DNA of 64,000 nucleotides. Origin: an uncultured Pelagibacteraceae bacterium (GTDB lineage Bacteria > Pseudomonadota > Alphaproteobacteria > Pelagibacterales > Pelagibacteraceae). The position numbers and the translations under genes are program-made. Below the pieces are notes generated by a model, which did no database searches, was not told where the DNA came from, and saw nothing but the letters and a program-made list of their open reading frames with translations. This document shows positions 54,213 through 63,178 of this stretch, piece by piece (within the stretch, counting starts at the first letter, position 1; every line of letters starts with the position of its first letter). Location of the stretch: positions 1 through 64,000 of the forward strand of contig CACBMB010000001.1 of assembly GCA_902540275.1 (NCBI GenBank). Reading direction: 5' to 3'.

Positions 54213-54590
54213 ATGAAAAAATATCTACTCAGCATAATTTTAAGTTTATTAATTACATCAGTTGCTTTAGCACGAAGTACGGGCTGCAAAGAGGGCAATT
54301 GTGAAAATGGTTTTGGTAAATGGGTTTATACAGATAAAACTACTTACGAAGGAGAATGGGTAGGAACTAAAAAAAATGGTCAAGGAGTTGAAACTTGGCC
54401 TAATGGATACATTTATAAAGGTGAGTTTAAAAATAGTGAATGGAGTGGAGTAGGTGTTCTAACTTTTCCTGATGGCTCAACTTATGAAGGTGAATGGGCC
54501 AAAGGATTTATGAATGGAAAAGGAACTTTTACCTCATCAGATGGCACACAGAAATCAGGCACATGGAAAAATGGAAAGCTACAAGAATAA
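54213..54590 (+). CDS. Exported MORN-repeat protein
   Basis: 125 residues: a signal peptide (about 1-20), then about four MORN repeats (YEGEWVGTKKNGQGVETW, YKGEFKNSEWSGVGVLTF, YEGEWAKGFMNGKGTF, KSGTWKNGKLQE). MORN units bind membranes or proteins. It starts 34 bp after the previous gene and its stop shares a base with the next ATG, so it is co-translated with that gene. Confidence 0.75.
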   Translation: MKKYLLSIILSLLITSVALARSTGCKEGNCENGFGKWVYTDKTTYEGEWVGTKKNGQGVETWPNGYIYKGEFKNSEWSGVGVLTFPDGSTYEGEWAKGFMNGKGTFTSSDGTQKSGTWKNGKLQE

Positions 54591-55141
54591 TGTCAAAAGA
54601 AAATTATTTAAACAAAATTAAGGATTTGCCAGAAACTGTAAAACAATTTGGAGGTTTAATGTTAATAGTCCTTATCATATTTTTCTCTTTTTCAATTTTA
54701 AACATAATGTTTGGCGGGGGTGATGAGTTAGTAAGAAAAATGAAATTGGAGGAAGAAAGAATTGCTAAAGAAAAAAAATTAAGTGAATTAATATCTAAAT
54801 TACCCTCTGGAATATTAGTAACTTTTGATGGTACTGATCATTATAAGTTAACAGATGAAGTATATGAACAGGTTTGTAAAGCAACAAAACTCATTCCTCA
54901 AAGAGCAATTATGGGTGCAAATTTTTTAAATTTTAGAGCACACGAAATTTATACAATTAATGGGAATAAAATTGATGAAACTTTTGTTAAGTGGGATGAA
55001 GAAAAAAATAAATGTTACGCAGGTTTTACAGTAAGTGGAGATAATGTTGGAGTTAATGAGTCTATAAGTGTGAGTGGTGAGGCATTAAGTTTTTTAAGCA
55101 CAGGAATTGATACTAGGGTTTATTACATTAAAAATTTTTAA
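54590..55141 (+). CDS. Single-pass membrane protein of unknown function
   Basis: 183 residues. A longer frame exists upstream (from 54494) in another reading frame over the MORN gene, but the ATG at 54590 overlapping the MORN stop (TAATG) is the natural start. It has one membrane helix (about 20-41, FGGLMLIVLIIFFSFSILNI), a short coiled stretch (KMKLEEERIAKEKKL) and a soluble C-terminal domain with two Cys. No family recognised. Translated with the MORN protein. Confidence 0.55.
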   Translation: MSKENYLNKIKDLPETVKQFGGLMLIVLIIFFSFSILNIMFGGGDELVRKMKLEEERIAKEKKLSELISKLPSGILVTFDGTDHYKLTDEVYEQVCKATKLIPQRAIMGANFLNFRAHEIYTINGNKIDETFVKWDEEKNKCYAGFTVSGDNVGVNESISVSGEALSFLSTGIDTRVYYIKNF

Positions 55142-55206
55142 GGAGGAAAAACGTTAATATTATGGATTTAATTTTATCTTAATTTCATATAACTTGATTA
55201 AAATTT

Positions 55207-56235
55207 ATGTCTGAACCAGTAATCAAATGTGAAAATGTTTATAAAATCTTTGGCGCAAATGCTCAAAAAATGCTCCAAGATTCCAATGGGAATGTTGACG
55301 CTAAAACTTTTCAAGAAAATGGATGTATTGTGGGAGTTAATAATGCTTCATTTGAAGTTTCTAAAGGTGAGATGTTGGTTGTAATGGGTTTATCTGGCTC
55401 AGGAAAATCAACTTTATTAAGATGTATTTCAAGATTAACTGATGCAACAGGTGGAAAAATTTTTATAGAAGGTCAAGATTTATTACAATTAAACAACAAA
55501 GATCTCATTGATCTTAGACGAAATAAAATGGGAATGGTTTTTCAAAGTTTTGCTTTGCTTCCACACAAAACTGTAGTTGAGAATATAGCTTTTCCACTCC
55601 AAATTAAAGGAGTGAAAACTGAAGAAAGTATTAGTAAAGCAATGGACATGGTTAAGTTGGTCGGACTTGACGGAAGAGAAAATTATTTCCCAAGAGAATT
55701 ATCAGGAGGACAACAACAAAGAGTTGGTATTGCAAGATCGTTAGCAGTTGAGCCTGATATATGGTTTTTAGATGAACCTTTTTCTGCTTTAGATCCATTA
55801 ATTAGAAAAGAAATGCAAGATGAGTTTTTAAGACTTCAAGAAAAGTTACAAAAAACAATCATGTTTATTACTCATGACTTTGATGAAGCTTTAAAACTTG
55901 CAGATCGTATTGCAATTATGAAAGATGGTATTATTGAGCAGTTGGATACGCCTGCTAATATCGTTTTAAATCCGGCTACTGAGTATGTAAGAAAGTTCAC
56001 TGAGGAAGTACCTAGAGAAAAAGTTTTATTAATAGAAGATGTTATGGATAAATCTAAAGACAACTTGGGTGATTTAAAAGTTTCGAAAGATGAAATTATA
56101 GAAAATGTTGCTGAAAAAATTCTTACTCAAGAAAAATCAGTAGCAGTGGTGGATAGCAATAAAAATATTATTGGTTCTATCAACCCAGCTAAAATAATCA
56201 ACACAGTTTTTGGGGGAAGAAAAAATAATAATTGA
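55207..56235 (+). CDS. tmoV: TMAO/betaine-type ABC transporter ATPase (TmoV)
   Basis: A 342-residue ATPase of the ProV/OpuAA family: nucleotide-binding domain (about 1-265) and a C-terminal CBS-like part (about 275-340). Walker A GLSGSGKS (61-68), FQSFALLPHKTV Q-loop, signature ELSGGQQQR near 161 and Walker B IWFLDEPFSALD are intact. Its stop overlaps the tmoW gene by 4 bp. An AGGAGG stands at 55141-55146, but too far from the ATG at 55207 to act directly, leaving the start without a clear ribosome-binding site. Confidence 0.82.
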   Translation: MSEPVIKCENVYKIFGANAQKMLQDSNGNVDAKTFQENGCIVGVNNASFEVSKGEMLVVMGLSGSGKSTLLRCISRLTDATGGKIFIEGQDLLQLNNKDLIDLRRNKMGMVFQSFALLPHKTVVENIAFPLQIKGVKTEESISKAMDMVKLVGLDGRENYFPRELSGGQQQRVGIARSLAVEPDIWFLDEPFSALDPLIRKEMQDEFLRLQEKLQKTIMFITHDFDEALKLADRIAIMKDGIIEQLDTPANIVLNPATEYVRKFTEEVPREKVLLIEDVMDKSKDNLGDLKVSKDEIIENVAEKILTQEKSVAVVDSNKNIIGSINPAKIINTVFGGRKNNN

Positions 56236-58391
56236 TTATGGAACTTTTAAAGAAATATCCCAAAACATTTCAATGGTTATTTTTATTAGTTGTATTTTTT
56301 GCTTTGTGTTTTGCAATCGAGGTTCCTGAAACATATAAATTTATTAGAGGTCAAGCAGAATTTGTAAAAGATCCCAATCAGAGTAGCTATGTATTTTTAG
56401 GTAAAGAAGTAAGATACTATGCTTTTGATGTTTTTTGGAGATTACCCCCATTGCTTGGATGGCTACCTATTTGGATAAACGACTCTTTATTTTTTCTAAT
56501 GAACGAATGGATGCCAATTGAAGTTTGGAATGAAGATACTCAAGAATTTAAAAGTCGTCCGATAGTTTTACAAATAAGTAGAAATTTAACAGCATTCATG
56601 ACTTTTCTAATACAGTTAATCAGAGAAATTTTGTTAGGAGGTCTTGAAACTATAGTGGCTTTTACCAGTTGGGATTGGATAGATAAAAATTCTTGGGCAG
56701 AGTTACCAGGATTACCATGGACAATTGTTGCAGCAGGTGCAGCATTACTTTCTTATAAACTTAGTGGTAAAGGTTTGGCTTTATTCGCAGGGTTGACCAT
56801 GGTTTATATTTCTGTCTTTGGTCAATGGAAACCATCAATGCAGACTCTTTCATTTATATTGGTTGCAGCACCGTTATCTTTTATTTTTGGTTTAGGCTTA
56901 GGAATTGCAGCATTTAAAAGTAAACGAGTTGAAAAAGCTTTATATCCAATATTGTTAGTAATGCAGACAATGCCACAATACGCAGTATTAGTTCCTGCAT
57001 TAGTTCTTTTTGGTGTTGGTGATCATGCTGCAGTAATAATAACTATGGTTGTAGCTGTACCACCAATGATATTATTGACTATACTAGGCTTAAGAGCTGT
57101 ACCACCAGAAGTTATTGAAGCTGGTAGAATGAGTGGATGTAACAATTTTCAATTAATGTTTAAAGTATTAATCCCAACTGCAAGAAGAGATATCTTAATT
57201 GGAGTTAACCAAGTTATCATGGTTTGTTTTTCAATGGCAGTTATTTCAGCTTTTATTGGTGCAAAAGGTTTAGGATTCAATTTATTATTAGCATTAAACC
57301 AGTTAAATATTGGATTAGCACTAGAGGCAGGATTATGTATTAGTTTAATTGCAATTTTATTAGACAAGATGTCATTGGCTTGGGCAAATAAACAAGAAGA
57401 TTATTTTGGCAACTTAACGTTTTTCCAAAGAAATAAAAATTTGCTATTTTTTGCAGTAACAGTAGTGGTTGGAATAATACTTGCTTATATCGGAACATTT
57501 TTGTTCAAAGGTTCATTCAATTATTTGTTTGAGATTCCGCACAATAAAGGAATATCAACTGCTGATTTCTGGAACAAAGGAGTTGATTGGATTTTTGATA
57601 CTTTCTTTGTATATATCAAAGCATTTAATACTTGGTTAATTAAAGAAGTGCTTCAACCAATGAGAGCGCTGTATTTAAGAATGCCAGCAATAGCTACAAT
57701 AGTTTTAGTTGTTGGTGCAGGATATTTAATTGGTGGGTTACGTTCTGCTTTGGTTGTTTGTGCTTTAACTTTATTTATCGCATTTAGTCCGTGGTGGGAT
57801 AGAGCGTTAGTTACAGCATATATGGCAACTTTTGGTGTAGTTGTTTCTTGTATTATTGGATTTACTGTTGGAACTTTATGTTTTCAAAATAAGCATTCAG
57901 CAAACTTTATGTTGGGTGTATGCGATATTTTTCAAACATTCCCATCTTTTGTATATTTGATACCTGTCATGATGTTGTTTGGTATAACTGATACATCAGT
58001 ATTAATTGCTGTAATAGTTTACGCAACAATACCAGCAACAAGATATACAATTGAAGGACTTAGAAGTGTTCCAGCAGGCTTGCATGATGCAGCAACCATG
58101 TCAGGTGTAAATAAGTTTCAAAGATTAACTAAAATAGAATTTCCTTTAGCATTTCCACATATGATGCTTGGAATAAACCAAACAATAGTATTTGCATTAT
58201 TCATGGTAATTATTGGAGCATTCATTGGTACAGAGGATTTAGGTCAATATATTTTAAAAGCATTATCAGATAAAAAAGGTGCAGGTATTGGATTAACACT
58301 TGGTATATGCGTAGCCTTTATTGCTTTAATATTTGATAACTTAATAAGAGCCTATGTTCAAAAGAGAAAAAAACACCTAGGGATTGATTAA
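56232..58391 (+). CDS. tmoW: TMAO/betaine-type ABC transporter permease, duplicated fusion (TmoW)
   Basis: A 719-residue permease with two copies of the ABC-permease core in one chain. Copy 1 (about 195-385) has the coupling loop EAGRMSGCNNFQLMFKVL-type and copy 2 (about 510-715) has DAATMSGVNKFQRLTKIEF. Each core carries about five helices, plus leading helices. ProW-type permeases normally have one core and dimerise; here both halves are joined. It starts with an ATG in the tmoV stop region. Its end is 7 bp from the convergent tmm gene. Confidence 0.82.
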   Translation: MIMELLKKYPKTFQWLFLLVVFFALCFAIEVPETYKFIRGQAEFVKDPNQSSYVFLGKEVRYYAFDVFWRLPPLLGWLPIWINDSLFFLMNEWMPIEVWNEDTQEFKSRPIVLQISRNLTAFMTFLIQLIREILLGGLETIVAFTSWDWIDKNSWAELPGLPWTIVAAGAALLSYKLSGKGLALFAGLTMVYISVFGQWKPSMQTLSFILVAAPLSFIFGLGLGIAAFKSKRVEKALYPILLVMQTMPQYAVLVPALVLFGVGDHAAVIITMVVAVPPMILLTILGLRAVPPEVIEAGRMSGCNNFQLMFKVLIPTARRDILIGVNQVIMVCFSMAVISAFIGAKGLGFNLLLALNQLNIGLALEAGLCISLIAILLDKMSLAWANKQEDYFGNLTFFQRNKNLLFFAVTVVVGIILAYIGTFLFKGSFNYLFEIPHNKGISTADFWNKGVDWIFDTFFVYIKAFNTWLIKEVLQPMRALYLRMPAIATIVLVVGAGYLIGGLRSALVVCALTLFIAFSPWWDRALVTAYMATFGVVVSCIIGFTVGTLCFQNKHSANFMLGVCDIFQTFPSFVYLIPVMMLFGITDTSVLIAVIVYATIPATRYTIEGLRSVPAGLHDAATMSGVNKFQRLTKIEFPLAFPHMMLGINQTIVFALFMVIIGAFIGTEDLGQYILKALSDKKGAGIGLTLGICVAFIALIFDNLIRAYVQKRKKHLGID

Positions 58392-58398
58392 TTTTAAT

Positions 58399-59730
58399 TT
58401 ATTTATCTAAAAAAGTTTTTAATGAGTCATCCATAGCGGTTTCCCATGGAGTATGATGAATTGGTGCAACAGATCCTGTCACAGGTGAAGAAAAAGATTT
58501 GTCTCTATAAGTTAAAATATCTTCAACTTTATGATGTTCCCATTCTTTAAAATGTTTTCTTATCAATTCAAAATCTATTTTTGGATAATCTGACATTTCA
58601 TGAAGCTCTTTTGTGTACTCTGTTTGAAAATCGATCATTTGATCTGGATTTTCTAATTTTTCCTCCATAGCAACCCATTTATTAATATTAGTTTCAATTT
58701 CTTTATCATTTGGAATCTTAATTTTATTCATTATTACATCCCTTGCATACCAAGCCTGACAATCAAACATGTTAAATGTATGAAATTGATCTTGCATACC
58801 AAGGTATAAAAGTTTGTGATTATCTTGCCAAACAACACCTTTGTATAGTTTTGGTGGATAAAGTCTGTTTCTAGTTTTTAATTGTAAATTTTCCTCTAAA
58901 AATGGAAAATGATGAAGATAACCAGTACACAAAATTATAACATCTGCTTCTTGTTCTGTACCATCTTTAAAAATTGCTTTTTTTCCCTCTAATCTATCTA
59001 AGTAATGAACTTCCTTCATTCCTTTTGGCCATTTAAATCCCATAGGATTATTTCTATATCCAATAGTTACACTTTTAGCGCCATATTTGTTACATTGAAG
59101 AGCTACATCTTCAGCAGAATAGCTGCTTCCTAAAACAATTACATCTTTATTTCTAAATTCTTCTGCATCTCTAAAATCATGAGAGTGCATAATTCTTCCA
59201 GGAAAAGAATTCATTCCTTTATATTCTGGGATGAAGGGAACTGAAAAATGTCCAGTTGAAACTACTACAAAATCAAAATTGTCTTTTAATACTTTATCGT
59301 TAACTTTGTCTTGATAACTTACTTCAAATTTATCATTTTGATAAATTGTATTTACCACTCTAGTATTGAATTTGATTTTACTTTTCATATTTCCTTTATT
59401 GACTCTTCCAATAATATAGTCATACAAAACTGCCCTAGGAGGAAAAGATGGTATAGGTTTTCCAAAATGCTCATCAAATGAATAATCCGCAAACTCTAAA
59501 CATTCTTTTGGTCCGTTAGACCAAAGATATCTGTACATGCTATTATGAACTGGATCTCCATATTGATCTGAACCAGTTCTCCAATTGTAATTCCATAATC
59601 CTCCCCAATCTTCTTGTTTTTCAAAACAAACAATCTCTGGGATTTTCTCACCATTTTTTTCAGCTAATTCAAAAGATCTGAGCATAGACAAACCACATGG
59701 TCCAGCCCCAATTATTGCAACTTTTGTCAT
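58399..59730 (-). CDS. tmm: Trimethylamine monooxygenase (Tmm, FMO type)
   Basis: A 443-residue flavin monooxygenase. FAD-binding GAGPCG (8-13), FMO signature with FPGRIMHSHDF (near 170-180), NADPH motif LGSSYSAEDVAL near 200 and the ILCTGY segment near 265 are all present. Tmm oxidises trimethylamine to TMAO using NADPH and oxygen, feeding Tdm. It is convergent to tmoW and next to the divergent glpK, so its promoter lies in 59731-59810. Confidence 0.87.
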   Translation of the reverse strand: MTKVAIIGAGPCGLSMLRSFELAEKNGEKIPEIVCFEKQEDWGGLWNYNWRTGSDQYGDPVHNSMYRYLWSNGPKECLEFADYSFDEHFGKPIPSFPPRAVLYDYIIGRVNKGNMKSKIKFNTRVVNTIYQNDKFEVSYQDKVNDKVLKDNFDFVVVSTGHFSVPFIPEYKGMNSFPGRIMHSHDFRDAEEFRNKDVIVLGSSYSAEDVALQCNKYGAKSVTIGYRNNPMGFKWPKGMKEVHYLDRLEGKKAIFKDGTEQEADVIILCTGYLHHFPFLEENLQLKTRNRLYPPKLYKGVVWQDNHKLLYLGMQDQFHTFNMFDCQAWYARDVIMNKIKIPNDKEIETNINKWVAMEEKLENPDQMIDFQTEYTKELHEMSDYPKIDFELIRKHFKEWEHHKVEDILTYRDKSFSSPVTGSVAPIHHTPWETAMDDSLKTFLDK

Positions 59731-59810
59731 TTATTTATTAACAATTTTAAAATTTTATAAAAGCATTTTACTAACAAATTATTAAAAATTGCAATAAAAT
59801 AAATTTTAAT

Positions 59811-61292
59811 ATGAAAAAATTTATAATTTCGATTGATCAGGGAACTACTTCTAGTAGAGCTGTATTATTTGATCTTAAAGGTAAACCAATATTTATTTCA
59901 CAATTAGAATTTACACAATACTTCCCAAAGGACGGTTGGGTTGAACATAATCCAGAGGAAATTTGGTCAACAACAAAAAAAGTATTAATAAATGTAATTA
60001 AAAAAAGCAAAAGTTTAAAGGGTAAAATCTTAACAATAGGTATAACCAATCAAAGAGAAACAACTATTCTTTGGGATAAACATACAGGCAAACCAGTTTA
60101 CAATGCAATCGTATGGCAAGATAGAAGAGCAGTTGAATACTGTAATAAACTTATCAAACAAAAAAAAGAAACAATTATTTATAATAAAACTGGCTTGTTA
60201 ATCGATGCATACTTTTCTGCAACAAAAATTAAATGGATAATAGACAATGTCCCTAAGGCTAAAAAATTATTAAAACAAAAAAGACTTTTATTTGGCACTG
60301 TAGATTGTTTTTTGTTATGGAGACTTACAGGAGGCACAAATCATTCAACAGATGCAACAAATGCTAGCCGTACAATGTTATTTAATATTGTAAATAATAA
60401 ATGGGATAAACAGATCCTAGATATACTAAAAATACCTGAACATATATTACCTGAAGTTAAAGATTGTTCAGATGATTTTGGTCACACTGATCCTAAGATT
60501 ACAGGAGAGTCTTTTTCGATCACTGGTATGGTTGGTGATCAACAATCTGCAACGATAGGACAGTGTTGTTTTGAGCCAGGATCATTAAAAAGCACTTATG
60601 GCACTGGAGCATTTGTTTTATTAAATACTGGAAATAAAGTCATTTATTCTAAAAATAGACTTTTAACTACAATCGGTTACAGAGTAGATGGAAAAACCAC
60701 TTATGCTTTGGAAGGTTCAATATTTGTTGCAGGAGCAGGGGTTCAATGGTTAAGAGATAAAATTAATTTTATTAAAAAAGCATCTGATACAGAAAAAATT
60801 CTTAAAAGTCTTGAGACAAATAAAGGTATTTATTTGGTACCAGCGTTTACAGGTTTAGGAACTCCATATTGGAACGCAAAATCAAGAGGAGTGTTGAGTG
60901 GATTAACAAGAGATACTGGGATTAAAGAAATTGTAAGAGCAACAGTAGAGTCAGTTGCTTATCAAACTTATGATTTATTTGAGGCAATGAAAAATGATGG
61001 TTTGAGACCCAAGATAGTTAGAGTAGATGGTGGTATGGTAAAAAATAATTGGTTTTCTCAATTTCTGAGCGATATTGTTAATGTGAAAGTTTTGAGACCA
61101 AAAGTAGACGAGACAACTGCACTTGGGGCTGCATTTATGGCAGGACTTAAAATTGGAGTTTATAAATCTTTAAAAGATATTTCAAAAAATTGGTCATTAG
61201 ATAAAAAATTTTCTCCACGAATGAAAAAATCAAAAAGAAAATTAAACGTTCAAGGTTGGGGAAAGGCTATAAAACGAAGCCTAATCACTTAG
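59811..61292 (+). CDS. glpK: Glycerol kinase
   Basis: A 493-residue kinase of the FGGY family: IDQGTTSSRAVLFD near 6-19, the AIVWQDRR strand near 98-105, and phosphate- and glycerol-binding YGTGAFVLLNTG (near 263) and VDGGMVKNNWFSQFLSDI (near 405). It makes sn-glycerol-3-phosphate after uptake. Followed by a binding-protein gene and an ABC ATPase of the GlpV/GlpS type, so uptake is by an ABC system. Confidence 0.93.
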   Translation: MKKFIISIDQGTTSSRAVLFDLKGKPIFISQLEFTQYFPKDGWVEHNPEEIWSTTKKVLINVIKKSKSLKGKILTIGITNQRETTILWDKHTGKPVYNAIVWQDRRAVEYCNKLIKQKKETIIYNKTGLLIDAYFSATKIKWIIDNVPKAKKLLKQKRLLFGTVDCFLLWRLTGGTNHSTDATNASRTMLFNIVNNKWDKQILDILKIPEHILPEVKDCSDDFGHTDPKITGESFSITGMVGDQQSATIGQCCFEPGSLKSTYGTGAFVLLNTGNKVIYSKNRLLTTIGYRVDGKTTYALEGSIFVAGAGVQWLRDKINFIKKASDTEKILKSLETNKGIYLVPAFTGLGTPYWNAKSRGVLSGLTRDTGIKEIVRATVESVAYQTYDLFEAMKNDGLRPKIVRVDGGMVKNNWFSQFLSDIVNVKVLRPKVDETTALGAAFMAGLKIGVYKSLKDISKNWSLDKKFSPRMKKSKRKLNVQGWGKAIKRSLIT

Positions 61293-61385
61293 TTCAACTA
61301 AAAAGTGAAAACAATTTTAACTCTTTACACGAGTATTAAATTCTTGTTAGACTTTATTTTTAAAACACAAACAAGGGGAAAAATA

Positions 61386-63104
61386 ATGCTTAATAAAATA
61401 AATAAGATCCTTGCTTTTGTAGTTACATTCTCAATATTTGTTACATCTTCTTATGCTGATGCAATTAAGAAGTATGCAACAGGTGAGTTTAGTCTTTCTA
61501 CTTTATCAGAGAAAGACAGAATTAAGGAATTAAAATGGTTTCAAAAAGCTGCGAAGCCTTTTAAAGGAATGGAAATAAATGTCCTTTCTGAAACAATTCC
61601 TACTCACGAATATGAGTCTAAAACACTAACAAAAGCATTTGAAGAGATAACAGGAATAAAAGTAAATCACCAACTTTTAGGCGAAGGTGAAGTTGTTCAA
61701 GCTGTTCAAACGCAAATGCAAACTGGAAGAAACTTGTATGATGCTTATATCAATGACTCTGATTTAATTGGTACTCACTCAAGACTTCAACTTGCTGTAA
61801 ATTTAACAGATTGGATGGCTGGTGAAGGTAAAAGTGTTACTTTACCAACTTTAGATGTTGATGATTTTATTGGTAAATCATTTACAACAGGTCCAGATGG
61901 AAAACTTTATCAGTTACCTGATCAACAGTTTGCTAATCTTTATTGGTTTAGAAAAGATTGGTTTGATAAACCTGAAATCAAAAAAGGTTTTAAAGCTAAA
62001 TATGGTTATGATTTAGGTGTACCAGTAAATTGGTCTGCATATGAAGATATCGCTGAATATTTTACAAATGATGTAAAAAATATTGATGGCGTGAGGGTTT
62101 ATGGACACATGGACTATGGTAAAAGAGCTCCTGACTTAGGTTGGAGAATGACTGATGCATGGTTATCTATGGCTGGTGCAGGTTCTGTTGGAAAACCAAA
62201 CGGTGTTCCAGTTGATGAATGGGGTATCAGAATGGAAAAAGGTACATGTAATCCAGTTGGAGCTGATGTAGCTAGAGGTGGAGCTGCAAATGGTCCAGCG
62301 GCAGTGTATGCAATCAGAAAATGGGATGAATGGTTAAGAGCTTATGCTCCTCCAGGTGCTGCAAGTATGGACTTCTATCAGTCTCTACCAGCATTATCAT
62401 CTGGTAACGTTGCTCAGCAAATATTCTGGTATACAGCGTTTACTGCATCGATGGTTGCTCCGAAGAGTTCAGGTAATAAAACAGTTGATGACAATGGAAA
62501 TCCTTTATGGAGAATGGGTCCATCACCAAAGGGACCTTATTGGGATGATGGTATGAAGCTTGGTTATCAAGATGCTGGTTCATGGACTTTGTTTAAGTCT
62601 ACTCCAGTTGATAGAAGAAAAGCTGCATGGTTATATGCTCAATTTGTTGTATCAAAAACTGTATCTCTAAAGAAAAGTCATGTTGGTTTAACTATTATAA
62701 GAGATAGTGATATCAATCATAAATCTTTCACTGAGAGAGCTCCAAAATTAGGTGGATTAGTAGAATTTTACAGATCGCCTAACAGAGTATTGTGGTCACC
62801 AACAGGTATCAATGTTCCGGATTATCCGAAACTTGCTCAAATCTGGTGGCAACAAATTGGAGATGTAAACTCAGGTGCGTTTAGTCCACAAGAAGCAATG
62901 GATCGTCTTGCTGAAGAGATGAACTTAGTAATGTCACGTATGGAAGCTGCTGATAAAGCAAACAATACATATGGTGGATGTGGTCCAAGATTATCTAAGC
63001 CGAAAGGTGCAGATTATTGGTTAGGTCAACCGGGATCACCAAAAGCTAAGCGTAATGAGAAACCACAAGGTAAAACAGTTCCTTACGAAAAAGCTTGGAA
63101 CTAA
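61386..63104 (+). CDS. glpV: Glycerol-type ABC transporter binding protein (GlpV-like)
   Basis: A 572-residue periplasmic family 1 binding protein with a signal peptide (about 1-24, ending SYA). Its large size and segments such as EINVLSETIPTHEYE, GEVVQAVQTQMQTG, QLPDQQFANLYWFRKDWF and FWYTAFTASMVAPKSSG agree with GlpV of the rhizobial glycerol transporter. The ATG at 61386 follows AGGGG at ribosome-binding distance; a GTG at 61305 in the same frame would add 27 residues before the signal and is not used. Ligand glycerol is inferred from glpK and the next ATPase. Confidence 0.78.
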   Translation: MLNKINKILAFVVTFSIFVTSSYADAIKKYATGEFSLSTLSEKDRIKELKWFQKAAKPFKGMEINVLSETIPTHEYESKTLTKAFEEITGIKVNHQLLGEGEVVQAVQTQMQTGRNLYDAYINDSDLIGTHSRLQLAVNLTDWMAGEGKSVTLPTLDVDDFIGKSFTTGPDGKLYQLPDQQFANLYWFRKDWFDKPEIKKGFKAKYGYDLGVPVNWSAYEDIAEYFTNDVKNIDGVRVYGHMDYGKRAPDLGWRMTDAWLSMAGAGSVGKPNGVPVDEWGIRMEKGTCNPVGADVARGGAANGPAAVYAIRKWDEWLRAYAPPGAASMDFYQSLPALSSGNVAQQIFWYTAFTASMVAPKSSGNKTVDDNGNPLWRMGPSPKGPYWDDGMKLGYQDAGSWTLFKSTPVDRRKAAWLYAQFVVSKTVSLKKSHVGLTIIRDSDINHKSFTERAPKLGGLVEFYRSPNRVLWSPTGINVPDYPKLAQIWWQQIGDVNSGAFSPQEAMDRLAEEMNLVMSRMEAADKANNTYGGCGPRLSKPKGADYWLGQPGSPKAKRNEKPQGKTVPYEKAWN

Positions 63105-63130
63105 TTTTATTTTGTAAAAAATCTATTAAT

Positions 63131-63164
63131 AAAGAGGGGCATAAAAGCCCCTCTTTATTTTTTT
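63131..63164 (+). terminator. Intrinsic terminator after glpV
   Basis: AAAGAGGGGC (63131-63140) pairs perfectly with GCCCCTCTTT (63147-63156) around a 6-base loop ATAAAA, followed by T residues (63158-63164). It ends 14 bp before the glpS ATG, so downstream genes depend on read-through or another promoter. Confidence 0.88.
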
Positions 63165-63178
63165 AATCAAAAAAATTT

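Noticed and set aside
54494..54589. Upstream extension of the membrane-protein gene at 54590.
   Set aside because: It would overlap the MORN-repeat gene in another frame; the ATG at 54590 shares a base with the MORN stop and gives a clean cytoplasmic N-terminus before the helix.
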